NCBI GenBank assembly: GCA_046496595.1
Contig: JAWOGU010000640.1
Location: 1 to 8,637, forward strand
Reading direction: 5' to 3'
Source: GCA-2746795 sp046496595
GTDB lineage: Bacteria; Chloroflexota; Anaerolineae; Promineifilales; Promineifilaceae
DNA length: 8,637 bases
Below, piece after piece: positions 1 through 5,585 of the stretch. Position 1 is the stretch's first letter, and every line of letters begins with the position of its first letter. The translations under genes and the position numbers were made by a program. A model generated the notes under the pieces. The model made no database searches. It was given only the letters and a program-made list of their open reading frames with translations, and was not told where the DNA came from.

Positions 1-2
1 TT

Positions 3-330
3 GTTTTGATGCATGAGATGGCTCACGTCCGGAACAAACGTGTATTTCTCGAACTGTCTACAAAATCGTCCAGCACCAAGTATTATCTGACCAATCTCTA
101 TTCAATGTAGGACGAGTACACAGCTGATCGGGTCGCGCATGGGGCTGTTGATATATTTGAAGAGATAGTGTCGCGCAAGTCCGATTTTGGAAGCACTATA
201 AATCCCAATATATCAACCAAGACGAGCCTTTTAAATCAACGTTCGTTGATGAGCGCGCTCTCGCCACGATAGATTTCTTAAAGGAAAAGCATGCTCACTC
301 GGCCAAAGATCTCCGTGGGGGCTTTGCGCC
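3..330 (+). pseudogene. Possible decayed protein-coding remnant, unrecognised
   Basis: No intact gene covers the left edge. Frame 3 reads as protein-like sequence from the window edge to a TAG at 108-110, continues open after it to a stop at 270-272, and from about 160 the neighbouring frame 2 is open and looks more protein-like (segments such as FWKHYKSQYINQDEPF and ATIDFLKEKHAHSA). One in-frame stop plus one frameshift would join these pieces. I do not recognise a family. The frame 2 opening runs on to a TAA at 569-571, but after about 330 the residues look random. It has no ATG start. It could equally be non-coding DNA; the call rests only on composition. Confidence 0.25.
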
Positions 331-605
331 AAGGTGCAACTACTACGCGAAAGGCCCGCTCCTGTCACCCCATCGCCGCTTTAATCATAATCTCAGTCAA
401 GCACAATCCTATTTCCCAAAACACCGCGCCTGCGAGTTGCAGTCTCCTCTGAATCCCGGTATTACTTTCTCAAGGTTGGCAGATTACAGACTGAGGCGGA
501 AACCCCTCCCCCCAAACTGGCACGAGAGAAACGCGACTGGAACAACATCTGTCAAACCCAGGGTGTGTTAACCCTCCCGTTCTCAGTCTGGCATACCTGA
601 CATTC
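331..605. other. Stretch with no recognisable gene
   Basis: About 270 bases between the decayed left-end segment and the terminator hairpin. Open frames here have no ribosome binding site and no recognisable motifs. I see nothing convincing apart from the tail of the frame 2 opening. Confidence 0.5.
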
Positions 606-645
606 ACGAAAAACGGCCGTTCCCCCCAGAACGGCCGTTTTTCGT
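606..645 (-). terminator. Long hairpin terminator made from two AACGGCCGTT copies
   Basis: Perfect inverted repeat with 16-bp arms at 606-621 and 630-645 and an 8-nt loop (CCCCCCAG on the plus strand). Each arm contains a full AACGGCCGTT. On the minus strand the second arm carries a run of five T. It lies about 80 nt beyond the stop codon of the antirepressor gene, in its reading direction, so it probably ends that transcript. The symmetry would let it work in both directions. Confidence 0.75.
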
Positions 646-723
646 TTCCGTGATAAACTGCAATGACAATTACATGATGGGGAGCAGATGTTCGGAAGCA
701 GCCATAGATGCCGCCGGCGGTTG

Positions 724-1563
724 CTAAAAAGGCAAATCATCGCCAGTAGCGCCGGTGACGCTGCGATAAGAATCTGTCAACCATGCCATCACCTGCTCAA
801 ATTTGTGGGCTGGCAGCTGCTTGTAGCTGGTGATGCCAAACTCGCGGTAAAGCTGACCGTAAATCGCGCCAAACTCGTTCTTTTTGGTACGTTTCTGTAT
901 CTCTATACCGATTGCCTTCACTGCCTGACTGATCTGCATCGCCTGATCATTTGTGACGTAACGGTCTGACGCTCCCAATTGCGCTTCAATCAGTTCCAAG
1001 CGATCGGCATACTTTTTAAATTCTTCCTTATTTTGCGTCAGTTGGAAGTCATATTGATCCAGCCTGGATTCTAATAACACTTGATTACGGGCAAGTTCTG
1101 CCATGGCCATGATCATGCGGTAAGCTTGTACCGCCGGCGTATCCGTTTTAAGCAGATCGGTAAAATCTTCCTGCATGGTCAGGCGGCCGGTTTGGAACGC
1201 TTCCCACAACACTTTGGCCGCTTCTGCCTGATACCTTTCGAGGCGCTCTCTGATTTCATCCTCGCGAACAGCTCTGGTAGAGATACCTGCTAACCACAAC
1301 GGCACCAAGTCAACACGCAGCAAAACAAACTGCCGCCGCCCTTTTTGCATTTGTAGTTCCCCGATGCGCTGCCCTTGTAGCAAAATGGTGTTGCGCTGCA
1401 CGCGCTGCGACTGACCGGCAAAATCAAGGCTTAGGGCGTCACATAAATGACGCAGGGACACATAAACGTTGTTATCTTCTCCGCGCACCGCAAGCAGTTC
1501 ATCGTTATAAAACAATACTGTTTTCTGTTCAATGATGCGGAGATTTTTTTTCTGTTCGTCCAT
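724..1563 (-). CDS. Phage-type antirepressor (P22_AR_N + ORF6C domains)
   Basis: 279-residue protein. Residues about 5-125 match the P22 antirepressor N-terminal pattern (FYNDELLAVRGEDNNVYVSL, then a VQRNTILL segment and LVPLWLAGI), and residues about 200-270 match the ORF6C C-terminal domain (IYGQLYREFGITSYKQLP, then FEQVMAWL). A coiled-coil-like stretch at about 155-198 joins them. In phages such proteins inactivate or compete with a lysogeny repressor, often after SOS or superinfection; here the target is unknown and no cI-like repressor is visible. The ATG at 1563 follows GGAGA with a 9-nt gap. The gene has its own upstream region with repeated TTTACAT motifs and ends before a strong hairpin. 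It lies in the same orientation as the parA operon. Intact length for the family. The alternative, a host KilA-N/BRO-type regulator, is less likely. Confidence 0.85.
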   Translation of the reverse strand: MDEQKKNLRIIEQKTVLFYNDELLAVRGEDNNVYVSLRHLCDALSLDFAGQSQRVQRNTILLQGQRIGELQMQKGRRQFVLLRVDLVPLWLAGISTRAVREDEIRERLERYQAEAAKVLWEAFQTGRLTMQEDFTDLLKTDTPAVQAYRMIMAMAELARNQVLLESRLDQYDFQLTQNKEEFKKYADRLELIEAQLGASDRYVTNDQAMQISQAVKAIGIEIQKRTKKNEFGAIYGQLYREFGITSYKQLPAHKFEQVMAWLTDSYRSVTGATGDDLPF

Positions 1564-1585
1564 GAATGCTTGTCTCCAAATTTTG

Positions 1586-1635
1586 TTTTACATGACATAA
1601 TCCCATATGTATTTTACATAGGGGGTTATGTAAAC
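1586..1635 (-). promoter_or_regulatory. Candidate promoter and operator of the antirepressor gene
   Basis: The motif TTTACAT occurs at 1587-1593 and 1613-1619 and inverted (ATGTAAA) at 1628-1634. A 15-bp dyad, TATGTATTTTACATA, lies at 1606-1620. On the minus strand TTTACA (1634-1629) could act as a -35 box, with a weak TACATA -10 box 17 nt further at 1611-1606. Clustered dyads over a promoter suggest repressor control. The promoter call is tentative because the -10 box is poor. Confidence 0.45.
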
Positions 1636-1646
1636 TATTTCAAATC

Positions 1647-1834
1647 ATACGCAACAACCGCGATTTTCTCGTCATGCCGTATACAGATTGTCCGCTTACA
1701 GAAGTCACAACCTCAGCCAGGATCAGGCCGTGGAGAATAGAAATTGTGCCCGCCGAAACCACCCTAAAACGGCCCGTACGGGGCATACCCTTACCTGGAC
1801 CAGGAAACGTATACAGAGCGTGATACGCAACAAC
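1647..1834. repeat. Two nested direct repeats in the antirepressor / RHH-gene gap
   Basis: ATACGCAACAAC occurs at 1647-1658 and 1823-1834. Inside that pair, CGTATACAGA occurs at 1678-1687 and 1808-1817. The order is A-B-B-A with every copy in the same orientation, so this is not a simple block duplication. The gap also holds the palindromes CCCGTACGGG (1773-1782) and CCTGGACCAGG (1794-1804). The stretch otherwise carries no convincing gene. Confidence 0.55.
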
Positions 1835-1835
1835 T

Positions 1836-2462
1836 TTACCCACTCCCCTTCTTCTTCCCTGTACCGCTAAACTTCTCGACGGTCAGACTGGCCCAATGAA
1901 ACAGCGCCGCCTCATCCGGCACAAATTCTTCCGGTTCCTGGGGCTGCAACTTCTGCTCCTGATAGGCAACCATGAACTCCGCAGCCAACCAACGCATGAA
2001 AGGTTGAAATTTCATGCGGTTTTCGCGCGCCCAGCCCTTGAGTACGTCGGCCATCATGGGAGCGACCAGGGCCGGAACCCGCTTTTTCTCCTGGGACACG
2101 TCCTGCCAACTGCCGGGGCGAACGCCATCTTCGTACAAAAGCGCCATCTGATCCACCACCCAACGCATAAACGGCTGCATCATCATCTTATGCGATTGCG
2201 CCATGCGATCCAGACGCTGCGCCAGGGGCGCGGGCAGCAGCAGGTTGACGTACTGATAATTGCCTTGCAAGGGACGATCGGCATCTGGCGTGTCGCGCAT
2301 GGAGCGAAAGACGATCTCACTGGCCGTAACGCGGGGCCGCACAGGGACCGGCGGCGCGGACTGTCCAGGCGACGGCAGGTCCAGATCGCTCAAGTCTACT
2401 GCTTCCCCGAGCAAGTCGAGATCAAAGGGATCGTCAAACGCCTGATGCTTCTTTTTAGACAT
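1836..2462 (-). CDS. ParA partner protein with two tandem ribbon-helix-helix-like repeats
   Basis: 208 residues from ATG 2462; GGAG lies 9 nt upstream, and the start overlaps the parA stop by 8 nt (ATGTCTAA), so translation is probably coupled. The acidic, proline-rich first 65 residues look disordered. Two 43-residue segments (70-112 and 127-169) align without gaps, with 13 identities including QPFMRW in both (96-101 and 153-158). Each reads as a short strand, a helix of the type LAQRLDRMA, a turn, then a second helix, the pattern of half a ribbon-helix-helix DNA-binding fold. The C-terminal tail is basic (GKKKGSG). Position after parA and the predicted fold suggest a centromere-binding adaptor comparable in role to ParG or omega. 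A longer frame from 2546 exists but ignores this ribosome binding site. I do not recognise a named family. Confidence 0.75.
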   Translation of the reverse strand: MSKKKHQAFDDPFDLDLLGEAVDLSDLDLPSPGQSAPPVPVRPRVTASEIVFRSMRDTPDADRPLQGNYQYVNLLLPAPLAQRLDRMAQSHKMMMQPFMRWVVDQMALLYEDGVRPGSWQDVSQEKKRVPALVAPMMADVLKGWARENRMKFQPFMRWLAAEFMVAYQEQKLQPQEPEEFVPDEAALFHWASLTVEKFSGTGKKKGSG

Positions 2463-3339
2463 GGACCGCTTCTCCAATGCTGTAATCGGCGGCGACCATG
2501 TCAATGAACTGCTGGTAGGCGACAGCGGCGGGATGAGTGGGTTCATATTCCAAAATCGTCAGCCCACCACGGGCCGGCGCTTCACTCACGCGCACCGACC
2601 GCGGTATAGGCGGGGACATGCGCCGGGCATATCCCTCTTTTTGGAACCGCTCCATCATGGCCTGGGTCAAATTCAGGCGCGGGTCCACCATAACCGGCAC
2701 CAGGTAAGCCACATGGCATTCGATGCCATTTTGCTGGTCGGTGATGACGCCTTGCGCGTGCTTGAAGGTAGCCCGCGCGGACTTGAAATCCAGCTGCGTT
2801 GGCACCACGGCAGCGTCTGCGAATGCATGGACAGCTTGCTGAAAAGCGTCGAGGGTTGGCGGGCAGTCCAGCACAATGAAATCGAATATTTTAGCCAGTG
2901 GACTTAAGCGCTGTACGAACAGGCTGGCAATGGTGGGGAAATGCTGGTAGTCCGTGCGACCGCTGTTTAGCAGCCTTTGCACCTCACGCCCCACTTCCTC
3001 CACCATGCCCGTCTTGGTTTCCACCAGGCGGTCGCTGGCCGGCAGCACGTACAGAGCGGGGCGCGCCGGGCCGCCTTCCGCCTCCCGATCCGCGCTCATC
3101 ACGTTTTGCTTGACGGCCGTACGTAAGTCACTTTGACCATCCAATAGGCGGCTCACGCAGCGTGCGCCGGGTCGCAAACCCAACATGGTGGCCGCGCTAT
3201 CGCCCTGTGGATCCAGGTCGATGATCAGCGCCTTGCCGCCAAGTGGAGCTAATTTACGCGCCAGACCAAGACCCAACACCGTGGCTGTGGTTGTTTTCGC
3301 GACCCCCCCCGCTCTGTTTTCTACAGATAAAATGGCCAT
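2455..3339 (-). CDS. parA: ParA-family partition ATPase, variant Walker A
   Basis: 294 residues from ATG 3339, with AGGAG 8 nt upstream; a TTG one codon earlier is a possible but poorer start. Deviant Walker A region is NRAGGVAKTTT (residues 8-18), A' motif IDLDPQGDS (40-48), Walker B FIVLDCPPTLD (154-164), and the Soj-type C-terminal signature PIPRSVRVSEAP (244-255). ParA ATPases bind DNA non-specifically and move replicons with help from a centromere-binding partner. The usual form is NQKGGVGKTT; here the first lysine is alanine and GVGK is GVAK. The nucleotide-binding lysine (K15) remains. A short insert at about 80-95 follows the switch region. The gene heads an operon with the tandem-RHH gene, and a phased repeat array lies just upstream, as expected for a plasmid or phage-plasmid partition locus. 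MinD-like or chromosomal Soj roles fit less well. Confidence 0.92.
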   Translation of the reverse strand: MAILSVENRAGGVAKTTTATVLGLGLARKLAPLGGKALIIDLDPQGDSAATMLGLRPGARCVSRLLDGQSDLRTAVKQNVMSADREAEGGPARPALYVLPASDRLVETKTGMVEEVGREVQRLLNSGRTDYQHFPTIASLFVQRLSPLAKIFDFIVLDCPPTLDAFQQAVHAFADAAVVPTQLDFKSARATFKHAQGVITDQQNGIECHVAYLVPVMVDPRLNLTQAMMERFQKEGYARRMSPPIPRSVRVSEAPARGGLTILEYEPTHPAAVAYQQFIDMVAADYSIGEAVHV

Positions 3340-3360
3340 CAATCGTGCTCCTTATAGGAT

Positions 3361-3430
3361 AATTACAATAGTTTACAAGTGATTACAATATACTACAACA
3401 TCTTTCAATCATTTGCAATCTATTGTACAC
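3361..3430. repeat. Seven in-register 10-bp repeats: candidate parS centromere and par operator
   Basis: Consecutive 10-bp blocks starting at 3361, 3371, 3381, 3391, 3401, 3411 and 3421 align without gaps to the consensus NWTTACAATA. The T at column 4 and A at column 7 are present in all seven, C at column 6 in six, and the central ACAA in the first four. The period of 10 bp puts each copy on roughly the same helix face. The array starts about 20 nt upstream of the parA start. On the minus strand it contains overlapping TTGTA(A/G)-like boxes, so the par promoter probably lies inside it. RHH-type partition proteins typically bind such short direct repeats and repress the operon through them. 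Confidence 0.7.
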
Positions 3431-3680
3431 AGAAACCTAAAACGGGTTAGAACGAATGTACTGGCTTTTTCCGAGCAGCCGCCCTATGAAAAGAAGAGCG
3501 GGGCGCTGCGGGCAAATTTGCCCGGTTTTAGCCAAGATTGGCAAACAAGGCCAGGGCCGGCGGGGGCGATGCCGTTGGCGCATGATGTTCAGCCTCTTGC
3601 GTGTCGTATTTTATTTTAGTTTAGACTTGTTTTTTTGCCGTCAAGATCCTGTTGCAATAAAATGAGATCGGGTGTTTCAA
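3431..3680. other. Gene-free stretch upstream of the partition operon
   Basis: About 250 bases without a credible gene; small open frames lack ribosome binding sites and known motifs. It contains a 16-bp perfect palindrome (listed separately), the imperfect palindrome GCCAAGATTGGC at 3531-3542, and a T-rich run near 3606-3637. Its place beside the partition array would suit a replication origin, but no initiator gene or iteron set is visible. Confidence 0.4.
3509..3524. repeat. 16-bp perfect palindrome CGGGCAAATTTGCCCG
   Basis: Every base pairs with its mirror (3509-3516 against 3517-3524). It lies about 170 bp upstream of parA on the far side of the repeat array. The size and symmetry fit a dimeric-protein binding site, for example an operator or a parS-like element; no protein can be assigned from sequence alone. 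Confidence 0.55.
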
Positions 3681-3726
3681 CATCCGAAAAGCCGTTTCGC
3701 AAAAGCAGAAAACGGCTTTTCGGGTG
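3681..3726. terminator. Terminator-like hairpin
   Basis: Arms of 17 nt at 3681-3697 and 3710-3726 pair throughout except for one G-T wobble, with a 12-nt loop. The stem contains CGAAAAGCCGTTT, closely related to the stem of the hairpin at 606-645. It has no clear downstream T-run in either direction, so it could be a terminator, a REP-like element, or a transcript-stabilising stem. It lies directly before the methyltransferase remnant and breaks its homologous frame. Confidence 0.45.
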
Positions 3727-3728
3727 AC

Positions 3729-3854
3729 GCAAATACCATCGCTCTAGACCACGCCGTACTCAATGCCTGTGGCTGGTCCCACGCCCTTACCGGTGAGCAA
3801 ATCCTGGAGCATTTGCCAGCGCTGAATCTGGAGCGTATAGCTCAAGCGGGTTAA
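3729..3854 (+). pseudogene. C-terminal remnant of a PglX/Eco57I-type DNA methyltransferase
   Basis: An in-frame stretch of about 41 codons ending at TAA 3852-3854 encodes ALDHAVLNACGW, then TGEQILEHLPALNLERIA. This resembles the extreme C-terminus I know from large BREX/Pgl-like and type IIG adenine methyltransferases (pattern LDxAVxxAYGWxxDLxxExILxxLLALNLER), with the usual Y and one L substituted. Upstream the frame runs into a hairpin and unrelated sequence, so the rest of the gene is gone. The N-terminal part of a protein of this kind occurs at 5980-6702. Assignment is from memory of the family. Confidence 0.55.
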
Positions 3855-3918
3855 CGGGAGCCTAGATAGAAAATGGGAAACGGCCGTTATACATCAATAC
3901 AGAGGGGAGTAAGTAGAA

Positions 3919-4521
3919 TTGACAGAAGTAGAAGTATGGGAAGCATATGCGAATTTGAACAAAGAAGAACTTTCTTTGTTCAGTGACAATGGGTATCAGC
4001 ATTTTTATAAACCTGATCACCCCTTAGCGAGGAAAAATGGCATGGTTCCGTTGCATCGCCATGTGATGTCCGTCCACTTGGGACGGTGGCTAAGAGATGA
4101 TGAAGCTGTTTTCTTTATCAATGGGAATCGGGGCGATGTCCGCATAGAAAACTTGAAAATTGTCAGTAATGCGGATTTGATAGCCATCAACAGGGGTCAT
4201 ACGCCGCCGGTAGAGTTGATTTGCAACCAATGTGGGAAGCCGTTTTCGTGTTATCCCAGCCTAGCTCAAAAGCGGCAGTATTGCTCCCCGGCATGTGTCA
4301 AAGAGGCTAAAGGTAAGTTAACAATCTCACCTGAAGAATTGGCAAGGCTGGTATGGGAAATGCCAACCACTCAGTTAGCAGAGATGTTGGGCGTATCCGA
4401 CAAGGCAATTGAGAAACGATGCCGGAAGTTTGGCATAGACAAACCTCCTCGTGGCTATTGGGCCAAACTGTATGCAGGGCAGATGGACCCGATAGTCTAT
4501 GAGGAAAACTCGGAGCTGTAG
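3919..4521 (+). CDS. HNH-fold protein with zinc knuckle and C-terminal HTH, catalytic HH replaced
   Basis: 200 residues from TTG 3919; an in-frame stop at 3910-3912 leaves no earlier start, and GGAG lies 9 nt upstream. Residues 24-82 follow the phage HNH pattern: YKPDHPLARKNGMVPLHRHVM, HLGRWL, then AVFFINGNRGDVRIENLKIV. The usual VHHxNG is VFFING here (F65, F66), removing the general-base histidine. Cysteines 102, 105, 122 and 126 form a probable zinc ribbon, and residues about 148-178 a helix-turn-helix (TQLAEMLGVSDKAIEKRCRK). Such proteins are usually homing-type nucleases of phages and mobile DNA. With FF in the active site it may be non-cleaving and act by DNA binding, or use another histidine. 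It stands alone between two defence-gene remnants, so it may be a mobile insertion. Confidence 0.75.
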   Translation: MTEVEVWEAYANLNKEELSLFSDNGYQHFYKPDHPLARKNGMVPLHRHVMSVHLGRWLRDDEAVFFINGNRGDVRIENLKIVSNADLIAINRGHTPPVELICNQCGKPFSCYPSLAQKRQYCSPACVKEAKGKLTISPEELARLVWEMPTTQLAEMLGVSDKAIEKRCRKFGIDKPPRGYWAKLYAGQMDPIVYEENSEL

Positions 4522-4860
4522 ACTCTAATGCTCCAGGCAAAAAGAGTCTGCCAGACAGCCAAACTGAGACAACTATTGAGGCTTCCTTTGGTGATCATTG
4601 GGAACACAAACGGCCGTTCTCCATGTCCCTCTTTCCCCCTTTCATTAAAATCAAATCCCCCATAACGGGTGCAGCTTTCTGCCGTCGCCAGCCATGAATT
4701 CTCATGAGTCCATCCTCTTCTCGTTCGCCAACACAACCCAGATAACAGCCCCACACGCCCCACGTCCCCGCCAGTACACCAGCGCATCCGGCTGCCGCCG
4801 CAAACAGCGCCCCGCCAGCGCCCCATTTGCCGTATAACGCCGCCGACAAAACGCATCTTC
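4522..4860. other. Long gap without a confident gene
   Basis: Most of it is a 258-nt block between two AACGGCCGTT copies (4609-4618 and 4866-4875). On the minus strand one frame reads YTANGALAGRCLRRQPDALV onwards to a stop whose ATGA overlaps a 36-codon frame starting MRIHGWRRQKAAPV (4706 down to 4596). These look somewhat protein-like but match nothing I know and may be decayed. A weak inverted repeat GACTCT/AGAGTC (4521-4526, 4543-4548) could be a poor terminator for the HNH gene. Confidence 0.35.
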
Positions 4861-5163
4861 AGGCAAACGGCCGTTACCCCGGAACAACATCGCCTGCTGC
4901 TGGCCCGCGTGCAAGGAGTGGCCGAGACGGAGAAGACGCTGACGCAAACGGCGCGCAAGCTGGCCGAACAAAACATGCGCGAACGGCAAACAGACAGCGA
5001 AGCGGAAGACGCCACCCTGCCGCAGACCATTTCCCTACGCAGCTTCCTGGGACAAGGGATTACCTTTACCAACGAGAATGAGTTGAACAACTGGCTGGAA
5101 CAGTTACGCAGCCACCTGCGCGCGCCCCTCAAAGAAGGCCGCTCCGTGCAGGTGCAGCCGTAA
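4861..5163 (+). pseudogene. C-terminal remnant of a large protein, possibly BrxC/PglY-like
   Basis: The frame is open from 4708 but becomes protein-like only near the AACGGCCGTT at 4866. It encodes a helical, coiled-coil-like stretch (VAETEKTLTQTARKLAEQN), then ISLRSFLGQGITFTNENELN, WLEQLRSHLRAPLKEG, and a final VQVQP before TAA 5161-5163. A closing strand, a helix with WLxxLRxxL, and a basic end with GRxVxV is the kind of C-terminus seen in BREX P-loop proteins (BrxC/PglY) and DUF6079-type partners of PglX methyltransferases. That link is from memory and tentative. It has no ribosome binding site near the candidate GTG at 4909, and no N-terminal part is visible, so it is a truncated gene. 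PglX-like sequence at 5980 supports a former shared operon. Confidence 0.4.
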
Positions 5164-5183
5164 TGCGGTTTTACAAAATCGCC

Positions 5184-5585
5184 CTACTGGAGACAGGTAA
5201 ACCCATGTTCAACAAAATGCTGATCAAAGGCAAACACCTGTTCAATCTGGCGTTGACGACAGATGGCAAAGCTGGCGCAATCTACCAGGCTTAGTCGCCG
5301 CCGGTTAGCTGTCAGAAACAATAACATGGCCGCTTCGTGCAAAGTATCGTCTACCCAGATCACCTGGAGCAACGGCCGAAAGCGGTCTGCAAAGTCTTGC
5401 ACGGCCGTCATGCCTAACCGATTTTGTATCAAGGCCAGCGTCTCTACCAATACGTAGTTGCTGGTCACCAATTGAGTGCGTTCGTCAGCCAGTTGTGACC
5501 AGAGACGCAGCGACGCTTCATAATCATGATCATCCTGGTTCAAAATGGGTAACAAAGCGGAGGTGTCAACAAAGATTTCTTTCAT
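5184..5585 (-). CDS. vapC: PIN-domain toxin RNase (VapC type)
   Basis: 133 residues. The four acidic positions of the PIN fold are present: D7 in FVDTSALLPIL, E48 in NYVLVETLALI, D102 in LSLVDCASFA and D121 in VFAFDQHF. VapC toxins are Mg-dependent ribonucleases, often cutting tRNA or rRNA, that are held inactive by the partner. The start overlaps the antitoxin stop by 4 nt (ATGA), giving translational coupling. Complete length for the family with all catalytic residues, so it is probably functional. It is antisense to the defence-gene remnants on both sides, consistent with insertion as a cassette. Confidence 0.92.
   Translation of the reverse strand: MKEIFVDTSALLPILNQDDHDYEASLRLWSQLADERTQLVTSNYVLVETLALIQNRLGMTAVQDFADRFRPLLQVIWVDDTLHEAAMLLFLTANRRRLSLVDCASFAICRQRQIEQVFAFDQHFVEHGFTCLQ

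Noticed and set aside
1640..1843. Minus-strand 67-codon frame after the RHH gene
   Set aside because: GTG start overlapping the previous gene, no recognised motif, and it spans the repeats and promoter of the antirepressor gene.
1896..2507. Plus-strand 203-codon frame
   Set aside because: Antisense to the RHH and parA genes; arginine/histidine-rich with no domain, a typical shadow in GC-rich DNA.
2463..2546. N-terminal extension of the tandem-RHH protein, starting inside parA
   Set aside because: ATG 2462 has a good ribosome binding site and the coupled overlap with parA; the extension is low-complexity and reads through parA coding sequence.
3361..3430. CRISPR-like array
   Set aside because: Units are 10 bp and contiguous without spacers; no cas genes are present.
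3413..3665. Plus-strand 68-69 codon frames upstream of parA
   Set aside because: No ribosome binding site or motif; they overlap the repeat array and palindrome.
4521..4548. Inverted repeat GACTCT/AGAGTC as a terminator
   Set aside because: Only 6-bp arms around a 16-nt loop and no T-run; too weak to call.
4497..5132. Minus-strand 211-codon frame
   Set aside because: Runs antisense over the second remnant and into the HNH gene, is rich in C, R and W, and has no domain.
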